Part shown: positions 49,723 to 57,511 of the stretch, piece after piece
How positions within the stretch are numbered: the first letter of the stretch is position 1
How the letters are laid out: each line of letters starts with the position of its first letter
From: Haloplanus sp. CK5-1
GTDB lineage: Archaea; Halobacteriota; Halobacteria; Halobacteriales; Haloferacaceae
Direction of reading: 5' to 3'
Length of the DNA: 64,000 bases
Assembly (NCBI RefSeq): GCF_037201915.1
Contig: NZ_CP147505.1
Location: 1,736,001-1,800,000, forward strand
Notes under the pieces: model-generated
Database searches by the model: none
What the model saw: the letters and a program-made list of their open reading frames with translations, nothing else
What the model was told of the DNA's origin: nothing
Program-made: the position numbers and the translations under genes

Positions 49723-50310
49723 ACCGCGAGTGATTCACCGAAGCCTCAAAGAAATCATCCCGACCGGTGGTGGGAACAGTCGCGCTCTGTCCCACGCCAG
49801 CCATGTCTTCGACTGGGGAGATGCGTGGCATCACTTAATTCACCCAGCGGCAACCGCTCCGCTCGCGGCCATGTATCGTTGAGACTTGACGACAGCTGAA
49901 CTGGTCCCACTCCTGACTCCTGCTCCCGCACGAACGACCTCACCAACCACTACTCGCGGAGCCCGCAACTACTATGACCGTACATTCGTGAGCCGCGTAT
50001 CCCGCTGATCGGGTGGCGCCTTGCAGTGACACAGATTGGGAGTGCCAATCAATCGAAGAAATCGGTCCGAGTGCTGGATTGGCCTGGATACGTGTCACAC
50101 GCGGTGTACACACAGTGCAGGGCGGTTGCGTACACCGAGTGTGAACCGATTCTGAGTGGTGAAAAAACACGATACGTAGATTTAATCTGCTTATTTGACT
50201 CACGACTGTCTGTGGTGTGCTTCATCAATTCTCCGCCACACGACAGGGTAACACTGTGGAGATACGACTGCCTCGATTGACAACGAGAGCTCCGACCTGA
50301 TCCCTCCAAA
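49723..50310. other. Intergenic stretch without a recognisable gene
   Basis: About 590 bases with only short, low-quality frames. A GTGTACAC-rich imperfect dyad lies near 50100-50140. Nothing was identified with confidence. Confidence 0.45.
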
Positions 50311-50320
50311 CGACTTTTTA
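50311..50320 (+). promoter_or_regulatory. TATA box of the DUF429 gene
   Basis: TTTTTATTTA at 50311-50320 lies about 25 bases before the ATG at 50343, as expected for leaderless haloarchaeal transcripts. Confidence 0.6.
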
Positions 50321-50342
50321 TTTACGAATAATGCTCCGTCAC

Positions 50343-51149
50343 ATGACCGACAAACCGTGGCAACACGTCGGCGTCGACTGGGCGAACGGCGCGTGGGTCG
50401 CCGTCGGGTATCCGGTAACTGGCCTACCCGAGACGACAGTCTACGAGACCATCGAAGCGTGCTGGGATGCCCACGGCGACGACGCCGATCGGATCGTCGT
50501 CGACATTCCGATCGGGCTGTGCAGCAACGACGGTGACGAGCCGTGTTGTGACGTCATCGACGGCGAACGCTCTCGTCGGTGTGATGACCAAGCCCGCTCG
50601 ATTCTTGGCCTGCGGTGGGCGTCCGTCTTCACCGCCCCGAGTCGGGAGGCCGCCAATCTCGCAACCGATGACGACGTCGAGTACAGTGATATCTCAGACA
50701 GGAACCGAGCCGTGACCGGGAAGGGACTGAGCCGGCAATCGGCTAACATCGCCCCAGCAATCGCCGCCGTGGATGACCTCCTCAGAAACGGTGACGCGGA
50801 GTCAGACGTACTGATCGAAGGTCATCCCGAAGTGTGTTTTCGGGCGTTTGCCGACGAACCGCTCCAACACGCCAAACGAACCGCGCCCGGTGTCGCTACG
50901 CGGTTGGTGGCACTCGACGCGCTGTCTGACTACGACGAGGGCACATGGCGTAAGCTCGCTACGGATCTCGCCGATCAAGAGTATCGAATCGATCTCGATG
51001 ACTTGCTAGACGCACTCGCTCTCGCACTGACGGCCCGAGCCGACGAGGACGACTTCCACCGCTTGCCCTCGGCTGAGCCACCGAGCGACGCAGCAGGCCT
51101 TCCGATGCAGATGGTGTATCGGAGAGCAGAGCCGTTTGGATCTGACTGA
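50343..51149 (+). CDS. DUF429 family protein (RNase H-like fold)
   Basis: 268 residues. HVGVDWANGAWVAVGY at the start is the first RNase H-like strand with its Asp. DRIVVDIPIGLC and IEGHPEVCFRAFAD are the DUF429 core motifs, and RIDLDDLLDALALALTAR closes the fold with its Asp. The family is presumed to be a nuclease or nucleotide-binding enzyme with unknown substrate. DUF429 genes are frequent on mobile elements and near defence genes. A broken DUF6884 gene follows at once, so the two may once have been a unit. Confidence 0.85.
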   Translation: MTDKPWQHVGVDWANGAWVAVGYPVTGLPETTVYETIEACWDAHGDDADRIVVDIPIGLCSNDGDEPCCDVIDGERSRRCDDQARSILGLRWASVFTAPSREAANLATDDDVEYSDISDRNRAVTGKGLSRQSANIAPAIAAVDDLLRNGDAESDVLIEGHPEVCFRAFADEPLQHAKRTAPGVATRLVALDALSDYDEGTWRKLATDLADQEYRIDLDDLLDALALALTARADEDDFHRLPSAEPPSDAAGLPMQMVYRRAEPFGSD

Positions 51150-51158
51150 GCCAGACGT

Positions 51159-51400
51159 ATGCCCACCACCGAAATCGGTCTCGTCGGCTGGACGAAACCG
51201 AAGCGAGATATCCCGGTGACGCCGTGAGAGCTGTACGACACGTCCGCCCTGTTCCTGAAGGCGTCGGCAGACTGTGACCAAACACACGACGCGTGGTGCA
51301 TGCTATCCGGCAAATACGGTCTCTCGAACCTGATGAACTGGTGATTGGGCCGTACAATGAGACGCCTATCGATGCGAGGACAGATGAACAGGGGCAATGA
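51159..51400 (+). pseudogene. DUF6884-like protein, disrupted
   Basis: MPTTEIGLVGWTKPKRDIPV begins as in DUF6884 proteins (a signal-like IGLVSCTKxK start). A TGA occurs at codon 24 (after VTP), then ELYDTSALFLKASADCDQTH and WCMLSGKYGLSN continue in the same frame. After that a frameshift is needed to read ELVIGPYNETPID, where the family has its PYD/E-type motif. At least two lesions, so the gene is dead. It directly follows DUF429. Confidence 0.7.
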
Positions 51401-51472
51401 GCAGGTCGTACCGTCACACAACTCGGCGATATCCACGAATCAAAGACCAATCACAGCAGGAATCAAACGCAG

Positions 51473-51730
51473 TTAGATGACTTTCTTCAAATCGGCTTCA
51501 ATGACTTCGGACTCTTTTGCTGTCTCCGAGTCTTTTTTGTCCAGGAAATACCCGATACTGCTCCCAACCGTGGCCCCAGCAACGGCACCTGCAGGTCCAA
51601 AGGCGACTGCGCCGACGGTGACTCCTGCATAATTCAACTTAATCGTCTTCGGAGCATTCTCCTTCGCCTTTGATCTGAAATTCTTTGCGTACTCAATCAG
51701 TTCGTCTTTGCTGAAATTGGGGATGTTCAT
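51473..51730 (-). CDS. Small glycine-zipper protein
   Basis: 85 residues. A charged N-terminus (FSKDELIEYAKNFRSKAKEN) is followed by a Gly/Ala-rich hydrophobic hairpin, VTVGAVAFGPAGAVAGATVGSS, and a charged tail. Glycine-zipper hairpins of this kind occur in membrane-inserting small proteins. It lies 14 bases after the stop of the upstream gene on the same strand. Lower GC than the neighbours. No family recognised. Confidence 0.65.
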   Translation of the reverse strand: MNIPNFSKDELIEYAKNFRSKAKENAPKTIKLNYAGVTVGAVAFGPAGAVAGATVGSSIGYFLDKKDSETAKESEVIEADLKKVI

Positions 51731-51743
51731 CGTACTACTATGA

Positions 51744-52022
51744 TTACTCGGTTGAACCGATGTGGCCCTGTGCGATGAAAGCTATCGCGATCATGAGGGC
51801 TGCCGTACAGACCGTCATTACAGTCTTCACGATCGTTCTCATCAATTTCTCAAACTTCTCGGCTCCCTCATGAACCGCCGCCCCTACTGTATCCACCGTC
51901 GCTTCGATATCGATGTGTTGTCCGAATCCGTCCCACGAAAGGGAGAATCCCCCGTGAAATTCAGAATCGTTGCTGTGTTGCTGGTACGCCTCTGCAGTCT
52001 CGTACTCGTCCGCTTGGGACAT
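51744..52022 (-). CDS. Small tail-anchored membrane protein
   Basis: 92 residues from an ATG preceded by GGAGGTG nine bases upstream, an unusually good ribosome-binding site for this genome. The N-terminal 60 residues are soluble and acidic (QHIDIEATVDTVGAAVHEGAEKFEKL) and one hydrophobic helix, TVMTVCTAALMIAIAFIAQG, is near the end. First gene of a two-gene unit with the glycine-zipper protein. The family was not recognised. Possible roles include membrane stress or a toxin-like function, which is speculation. Confidence 0.65.
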   Translation of the reverse strand: MSQADEYETAEAYQQHSNDSEFHGGFSLSWDGFGQHIDIEATVDTVGAAVHEGAEKFEKLMRTIVKTVMTVCTAALMIAIAFIAQGHIGSTE

Positions 52023-52278
52023 GGTCTTGGACACCTCCGCCGATGAAGCTTCCCGCGCACCGGCGTAGCTAATATGTTATACTGAATCCACTTAATATCT
52101 TGTATTGCACAATAAAATCCCATAGTGCGAGTCAAATTCATCTAATAGGTTCCTGTTCGCGCTCACTGGATATTGACTGTGCAAAATGGGGTTAGAATAT
52201 CCATCCAGTGGGCGAAACATTTTTTATATGCGCATATCAACCCACATACTCAATAGGCCGTGGCAGATAGTATGGAGT

Positions 52279-52563
52279 ATGCCAAAACAGCTATCGAACG
52301 AGCAACGACGTGAGATACTCCTGCTTAGGGCTATGGACTACACGAAACAGGATATCGCTGATGAAGTGGATGTCTCGCGTAACACTGTCAGTCGGCATTT
52401 GACGGAGATGCGTGAAGAGATTGAAAATAGTGAACATCGGGAGATGGCGTTGGCAGAAATCCTTTTTGAACCAGATGACTTGTTGCCATTCGTTCTAGAA
52501 CAAGCCGGCATATCACTTTCAGACCTGAACGAGGATGTCCTACAGCGCCTCGTATCGAAATGA
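52279..52563 (+). CDS. Small helix-turn-helix DNA-binding protein
   Basis: 94 residues. LSNEQRREILLLRAMDYTKQDIADEVDVSRNTVSRHLTEMREEI is a clear HTH of the sigma-region-4/homeodomain-like type. The C-terminus (FEPDDLLPFVLEQAGISLSD) may be a small partner domain. It is divergent from the two small membrane-associated genes across about 250 bases and may regulate them. The start is the ATG at 52279; an upstream Met would add a sequence without HTH character. Confidence 0.78.
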   Translation: MPKQLSNEQRREILLLRAMDYTKQDIADEVDVSRNTVSRHLTEMREEIENSEHREMALAEILFEPDDLLPFVLEQAGISLSDLNEDVLQRLVSK

Positions 52564-52781
52564 TCCAATAGGCAAGGAAACTTCATTGACGGCTTAAGCG
52601 GGGCTAATTCGAGATAGTTACCACTATCATTGAATCTGTCGAGACTGAGCGTAACCCTCCCGCCTCTCTACTCGCCTCATCTGTTTATTGTTGCCACTTT
52701 CTGTATGAAGAGGATCACGGCAGGTCCTGGTCCGTTCGCACTCAGCGACCACGCCGTTGCTGACATTTTAGCGCCTCCTAT
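52564..52781. other. Intergenic stretch
   Basis: Nothing convincing; a TCCTATATGAG element just before 52782 could be a promoter for the following short frame. Confidence 0.4.
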
Positions 52782-53036
52782 ATGAGCATACACGCAGCCG
52801 CGACATCTCCGCCGACAACGATGTCACACGATGCGTCAGATGCCGACTGTCGTCAGTACCTCCGCATCCAGCCGGCCACCGACACATTGCCCGAGACCGT
52901 CCACACCCATTGTCGACGGCTACGCGCGCCCGGGACATCAAAGAACTGCCGATCGATAATCGTCGAAAGAAACGATAGCGACGATGTCGAAGAGGCAGTC
53001 AGCTTTGACTCCACTGTGACCGAGGCGGTACGGTAA
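52782..53036 (+). CDS. Doubtful small protein
   Basis: 84 residues: ATSPPTTMSHDASDADCRQY then SIIVERNDSDDVEEAVSFDS. Composition is acidic in the second half and acceptable for a haloarchaeon, but there is no motif and the first half is Pro/Thr/Ser-rich. It may be real, perhaps from an internal start, or a remnant. Confidence 0.3.
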   Translation: MSIHAAATSPPTTMSHDASDADCRQYLRIQPATDTLPETVHTHCRRLRAPGTSKNCRSIIVERNDSDDVEEAVSFDSTVTEAVR

Positions 53037-53138
53037 TTCGCGGTTGAGTACGACCCAAAAGTCGAACTACAACTATATCAATGAAGTCGTATAGTCTCGG
53101 TAAATTATAACATCTTCTAATATAAATCGATACTAAAT

Positions 53139-53495
53139 ATGCCCATCTCAAAAGACGAGCTCCACCCTATCGACAAGGGCGAGCCCCCACACTCAGGCCT
53201 CGCGCCGGACACCACCCAAGGAGCTGTGTATCGCTTCCTCCTCGAGCACGCCAATCAGGCGTTTCGCCAGCAAGAGTTCGTCGATGCGGTCGACGTGCCC
53301 GAGAGGAGTGTCGGCCCCACACTAGAGCGTCTTGAGGAACATGGCCTCGTCAAGCAGCGCGATCGATTCTGGACGGTTGCAGACGCCGAACATACGGTCG
53401 CTTCGGCAGAGATCGGTCACCGACGAGTTCACCGAACAGGTCACGTCGGCTACAATGTCCAACTCGGACAACTCGGAGCTTCTAATTCCGCATGA
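53139..53495 (+). pseudogene. Antitoxin-type winged-helix protein fused to toxin debris by deletion
   Basis: Residues 1-88 (MPISKDELHPIDKGEPPHSG, TTQGAVYRFLLEHANQAFRQ, RFWTVADAEHTVASA) match the antitoxin at 55484-55882 closely. After that the sequence (EIGHRRVHRTGHVGYNVQLG) is out of frame with respect to the toxin end of the intact module: the correct frame of the same DNA reads SVTDEFTEQVTSATMSNSDN, the C-terminus of the MazF-like toxin. So most of the toxin and the antitoxin end have been deleted. The protein may still bind the promoter. Confidence 0.75.
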
Positions 53496-54733
53496 TCGAC
53501 GATACAACCGGTCAAGAGCCCGAAACGCGACCGTTGCGAAGCTCCTTCGAGCTCTATCTTCAAGACAAGAGCAAGGGTAGCGATGGTGAAGGCGGGAACT
53601 ACCGTCGGAACGTCGCACGCGAACTCGAACGGTTCGTCGAGTGGGCCGCCGGCAAGCGCGGCAACGAGGACTGGACCGGGATCATTCCTGAGGCTGCCAA
53701 CCGCAACCCGAGCTTCGCTGACCTCAACGAGCGAGTCTTCCGCGAGTACGCTCGCCACCTTTCTGGTGACCGGGAACTCAAGCAGAACACAGTTCAGACC
53801 TACTACGCCTACATCTCGGCGTGGTGTGGTTGGTGTGTCAGTGAGGGATATCTCGAAACACACTACGCTCAGCGGGCGCAAGCAACTGCGCCTCTCCCCG
53901 AGGACGACGGGCGCAGACCGGGTGATCAGCAGGCTTGGACGTCCGAGCAGCGCCACGCTATCACCCGGCATGTCGACGAGCAGGCGCGTGAGGCCATCGA
54001 GGAATACACCGATCTTTCCGATGACGTGGACGCACTCGATAAGCAACGAGCGCGGTACACGGCGCTAAAGGCGGCCCGTGACCGGGCTCTCGTGGTTGTT
54101 TTCGCGTACACGGCTGTCCGCGGGGGCGAGCTCCTCCGTGACCCCAACGACCCGCGCCGCCGTGGTGTGCGGTGGGAAGACATCAACTTTGAGGACGGAG
54201 GGATGGAGGTCTATCGGAAGAAACAGCGGTGGGACGTTGCTTCTCTCCCCGATCCGGTTATTTCACCGTTGCGAAGCTACCGAAAACTGATGGACCCGCC
54301 AACGAATCGGTGGCCTGTATTCCCGACTCTCGACCAGTGGACCCTTTCAGGACTTGTGCAGGAGGAGTTAGCCGATCGGGGAAAGCAACCGGATGCAATT
54401 GATGAGCGACGTGATGAGTACGTTCGCGACCTCCTGCTGGCGCTTAATGATGACATCCGCCCGCCATCGATCACTACGGACGGCGCCCGCTCGATTCTCA
54501 AGCGACTCACGGAAGCCGCAGAGGTTGAAATCAACCATCAGAAACACGACTACCTCTCACCCCACGGTGGACGCCGCGGGATGGGAGAGGTTCTCGTCAG
54601 AGCATTCGGGTACACCACGGCTGCGCGATATCTCGATAATTCAGAGGAGATGATTCGTGAGCAATACTCACACATCGAGGCCGGTGAACTCGGAGATATG
54701 GCCGCTGAAGCCATCGAAGAAATTGATGAGTGA
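53492..54733 (+). CDS. Tyrosine recombinase, copy in the damaged cassette
   Basis: 413 residues, closely similar to 56242-57495 over the full length. Catalytic residues: YTAVRGGELLRD for Arg I, SPHGGRRGMG for HxxR, and YLDNSEEMIREQYSH, where the usual late His is Asn in LDNS and the Tyr nucleophile follows. The N-terminal SAM-like core-binding domain is complete. It starts 4 bases before the end of the upstream truncated frame. Both integrases share the Asn substitution, so it is a trait of the subfamily rather than damage. Confidence 0.88.
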   Translation: MIDDTTGQEPETRPLRSSFELYLQDKSKGSDGEGGNYRRNVARELERFVEWAAGKRGNEDWTGIIPEAANRNPSFADLNERVFREYARHLSGDRELKQNTVQTYYAYISAWCGWCVSEGYLETHYAQRAQATAPLPEDDGRRPGDQQAWTSEQRHAITRHVDEQAREAIEEYTDLSDDVDALDKQRARYTALKAARDRALVVVFAYTAVRGGELLRDPNDPRRRGVRWEDINFEDGGMEVYRKKQRWDVASLPDPVISPLRSYRKLMDPPTNRWPVFPTLDQWTLSGLVQEELADRGKQPDAIDERRDEYVRDLLLALNDDIRPPSITTDGARSILKRLTEAAEVEINHQKHDYLSPHGGRRGMGEVLVRAFGYTTAARYLDNSEEMIREQYSHIEAGELGDMAAEAIEEIDE

Positions 54734-54872
54734 AAAACCAGTAGACGTGTATGGCGGAGGCACCAGATACTGATCGGTAGGCGGTCGAACCTGAGGCGGG
54801 AGAAGTCCCAAGCGTGTCGCAGCTGAATGATTGGATTGCATCGGTCGTTGGGGACCCGCCTGCCCTTGACGG
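54734..54872. other. Short gap between the integrase and the resolvase remnant
   Basis: Nothing was identified; it may hold decayed sequence of the resolvase gene. Confidence 0.4.
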
Positions 54873-55064
54873 TCACGGCCCCATCATCTCGTGATACCGA
54901 CTCCGCTCGGCATTCGTCCCTGTCGGCTTGTCTCGGTAGGTGTCAACGGTCACGGAGTCGGCGCCGAGGCTGTCGGTGTCATAGTCGCTGGGAGCTTGTA
55001 GCTGCCGATCAGAATTTCTGTCAACGGTCGAAACACGGGCGTAACAAGCGACGTTCACGTACAC
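54873..55064 (-). pseudogene. N-terminal fragment of a serine recombinase (resolvase)
   Basis: About 63 codons: VACYARVSTVDRNSDRQLQA then DTYRDKPTGTNAERSRYHEM. The catalytic Ser region YARVSTVD and the TGTNxxR pattern are typical of resolvase/IS607-type recombinases. The frame ends after MMGP and no DNA-binding domain follows. It lies between the two integrase cassettes. Confidence 0.7.
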
Positions 55065-55483
55065 ATATTCGCGTTTTAAAAACGGCAGTCTATTGAGGAA
55101 CGCCTGTTCGTGAGGGCGTTCCGAATGAGACTAGGAAAATAAATCGTACAAGACCCCTGCAGTTTCGCGCTTCAATCTATCCATGACCGCCGCTCCAGCA
55201 AGTGGAATTTTAAAACAACGTTTCAGCATATTCAGACAAATAGGAGACCCAATTTTATATCAAATATTATATATAGAAAGTATAGTTTCTACTGAACATG
55301 ATTAGCGTGATAATCACGCCCACTTTGAAGTACCCCGCCGCCGTCGGGGAAGCACGAAACGTGGAACCGCACGAAGAAGGCCTCGACCCCGGGGAAAAGC
55401 CGGCGAACACCGCCATCCTCAAGTCCGTGTCGAGAGCCTTGTCGATAAGACCTAATAGCTTCTAATACATACTAATACCAAAG
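55065..55483. other. AT-rich gap before the intact TA-integrase cassette
   Basis: About 420 bases. The middle (55230-55310) is strongly AT-rich with TATATATAG runs and an AATAGGAGACC stretch. A short frame from about 55306 to 55461 (TLKYPAAVGEARNVEPHEEG, ending before the antitoxin) has coding-like composition and could be a remnant, but no family is recognisable. Confidence 0.4.
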
Positions 55484-55882
55484 ATGCCCATCTCGAAAGA
55501 CGAGTTCCGCTCAATCGACGAGGACGGGCCCTCGCTCCCCGACCTCGCGCCGGACACCACACAGGGTGCGGTGTATCGCTTCCTCCTAGAGCACGCGGAC
55601 CGGGCGTTTCGCCAGCGGGAGATCGTCGACGCCGTCGACGTACCCGAAGGGAGCGTCGGTCCCACGCTGAAGCGCCTCGAAGAACACGGCCTCGTCGAAC
55701 ACCGCGACCGGTTCTGGACGATCGCCGACGCCGAGCACGCGGTCGCATCGGCAGGGCTTCACGGCGCCGCCACAGCCGACGACATCGACGGCGGGTTCTC
55801 CGACGACGACGTCGAGGCGTGGATGGAGACTGCCGTCGATCCCATCGACTCAACAACCGACCAGGCCGACGAGGAGTCGTGA
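55484..55882 (+). CDS. Winged-helix antitoxin of a MazF-like module
   Basis: 132 residues. TTQGAVYRFLLEHADRAFRQREIVDAVDVPEGSVGPTLKRLEEHGLVEHRDRFWTIADAEHA is a MarR-like winged helix. The acidic tail (DGGFSDDDVEAWMETAVDPI) is in a form often used by antitoxins to wrap the toxin. The toxin gene follows after 6 bases and the integrase overlaps that in turn, so all three are one operon. A CTTCTAATACATACTAATACC element lies just upstream. Pairing is inferred from gene order and the known MazF family. Confidence 0.82.
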   Translation: MPISKDEFRSIDEDGPSLPDLAPDTTQGAVYRFLLEHADRAFRQREIVDAVDVPEGSVGPTLKRLEEHGLVEHRDRFWTIADAEHAVASAGLHGAATADDIDGGFSDDDVEAWMETAVDPIDSTTDQADEES

Positions 55883-56162
55883 TCCCGGATGGCTGACCGC
55901 GGAACTGTCGTCTGGGCTCCTGATCCGTTCAAAACGGGTGGTGGGAACCCCCGGCCGTGGCTGGTCATCTCCGGCGAGCGGATGCCCTATCCCGACGAGG
56001 AGTCGATCGCCGTCGCGTTCACGACGCAATCCCACCACGCCGGCAGCTTCGCCGTGCCGAGCGAAGCGTGGGTTCGCGGGGAACCGGGCCAACAGAGCTA
56101 CGTCCTCCCTTGGACTCTCGCCACACTGAAAGACGACCTCCACGTCGTCGGCCGGCAGGGCT
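55749..56162. repeat. 10-bp direct repeats CGGCAGGGCT spanning the toxin gene
   Basis: CGGCAGGGCT occurs at 55749-55758 (in the antitoxin) and 56153-56162 (near the end of the toxin), 404 bases apart. In the damaged cassette at 53.4 kb the two sides are joined at a CGGCAG sequence, exactly what recombination between these repeats would give. 404 is not a multiple of three, which explains the frame change there. Confidence 0.75.
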
Positions 56163-56245
56163 CGGTCACCGACGAGTTCACCGACCAGGTTACGACGGCC
56201 ACGATCTCCTACTTGGACAATTCGGAGGGTTCTGACTCCGCATGA
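55889..56245 (+). CDS. MazF/PemK-like toxin
   Basis: 118 residues. GTVVWAPDPFKTGGGNPRPWLVISGERMPYPDEESIAVAFTTQ has the PemK/MazF β-barrel pattern (the GxVVxxxxPF...RPxLVIS start). SYVLPWTLATLKDDLHVVGRQGSVTDEFTDQV is the second strand set with the usual Leu-Lys-Asp-Asp run. Family members are endoribonucleases cutting mRNA. It is 6 bases after the antitoxin and its stop overlaps the integrase ATG (ATGA). The intact copy contrasts with the deleted one at 53.4 kb. Confidence 0.8.
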   Translation: MADRGTVVWAPDPFKTGGGNPRPWLVISGERMPYPDEESIAVAFTTQSHHAGSFAVPSEAWVRGEPGQQSYVLPWTLATLKDDLHVVGRQGSVTDEFTDQVTTATISYLDNSEGSDSA

Positions 56246-57495
56246 TCGACGACACCACCGGCCAAGAGCCCGCAGCACGGCCGTTGCGGAGTTCCTTCGA
56301 CCGCTATCTTCAGGACAAGGGTAAGGGTCGTGGCGGCGAGGGTGGGAACTACCGTCGGAACGCCGCCCGCGAACTCGAACGGTTCGTCGAGTGGGCCGCC
56401 GGCGAGCGCGGCGACGAGGACTGGACCGGGATCACTCCCGAGGAGGCCGACCGCGATCCGACTTTCGCCGACCTCGACGAGCGAGTCTTCCGCGAGTACG
56501 CTCGGCACCTTTCTGGTGACCGGGGACTCAAGCAGAACACGGTCCAGACGTACTACGCCTACATCTCGGCGTGGTGTGGCTGGTGCGTCAACGAGGGGTA
56601 TCTCGAAGCACACTACGCTCAGCGAGCGAGCGCGACCGCGCCGCTCCCCGAAGACGACGGGCGGAAGCCTGGCGATCAGCAGGCCTGGACACCCGAACAG
56701 CGCCACGCGCTCACCCGACACGTCGACGAGCAGGCGCGTGAGGCCATCGAGGCATACACCACCCTTCCCGATGACGTGGATACACCCGATAAGCAACGGG
56801 CCCGGTACGCGGCGCTGAAGGCGGCCCGAGACCGGGCGCTCGTGGTCGTCCTCGCGTACACAGCTGTTCGGGTCGGTGAGCTCCTCCGAGACCCTGACGA
56901 CCCGCGCCGCCGTGGCGTGCGGTGGGAGGATATCGACCTTGAGGATGGAAGCATGGACGTCTATCGGAAGAAACAACAGTGGGATGCTGCGTCCCTCCCC
57001 GATCCTGTAATCTCCCCGTTGCGGAGCTATCGGAAGTTGATGGACCCACCAACGGACCGGTGGCCTGTGTTCCCGACACTCGACCAGCGGAGCCTGGCGA
57101 ACGTAGTTCGAGAGGAATTGACTGATCGGGGCACTCAACCCGAAACTATACAGGAACGACGGGACGCCTATGTGAGGGATTTGCTATTGGCGCTTGAAGA
57201 GGATATCCGCCCGGCGTCGATTACCACCGATGGCGCTCGCTCGATTCTTCGGCGGCTCACGGATGCAGCTGGTATCGATATCGACCACCCGAAACACGAC
57301 TATCTCGCACCGCACGGCGGTCGCCGGGGGATGGGTGAAGTTCTCGTCCGAGCATTCGGATATACTGTGGCTGCCCGTTACCTCGACAACTCGGAGGAGA
57401 TGGTTCGTGAGCGGTATTCATATATTGAGGCGGGTGAGTTGGGAGACGTTGCTACAGAGGCACTTTCCGAGGTGGATGGCGTGGGGCAGCGATAG
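56242..57495 (+). CDS. Tyrosine recombinase coupled to the MazF-like module
   Basis: 417 residues. Core-binding domain with GNYRRNAARELERFVEWAAG, then the catalytic domain: YTAVRVGELLRD, APHGGRRGMG and YLDNSEEMVRERYSY. The His before the Tyr is replaced by Asn as in the paralogue. The ATG overlaps the toxin stop, so the integrase would be translated together with the toxin. This links maintenance of the cassette to its recombinase. Both integrases are closely alike in DNA sequence for most of their length. Confidence 0.9.
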   Translation: MIDDTTGQEPAARPLRSSFDRYLQDKGKGRGGEGGNYRRNAARELERFVEWAAGERGDEDWTGITPEEADRDPTFADLDERVFREYARHLSGDRGLKQNTVQTYYAYISAWCGWCVNEGYLEAHYAQRASATAPLPEDDGRKPGDQQAWTPEQRHALTRHVDEQAREAIEAYTTLPDDVDTPDKQRARYAALKAARDRALVVVLAYTAVRVGELLRDPDDPRRRGVRWEDIDLEDGSMDVYRKKQQWDAASLPDPVISPLRSYRKLMDPPTDRWPVFPTLDQRSLANVVREELTDRGTQPETIQERRDAYVRDLLLALEEDIRPASITTDGARSILRRLTDAAGIDIDHPKHDYLAPHGGRRGMGEVLVRAFGYTVAARYLDNSEEMVRERYSYIEAGELGDVATEALSEVDGVGQR

Positions 57496-57511
57496 ATTTG
57501 GAGGCGATCTG

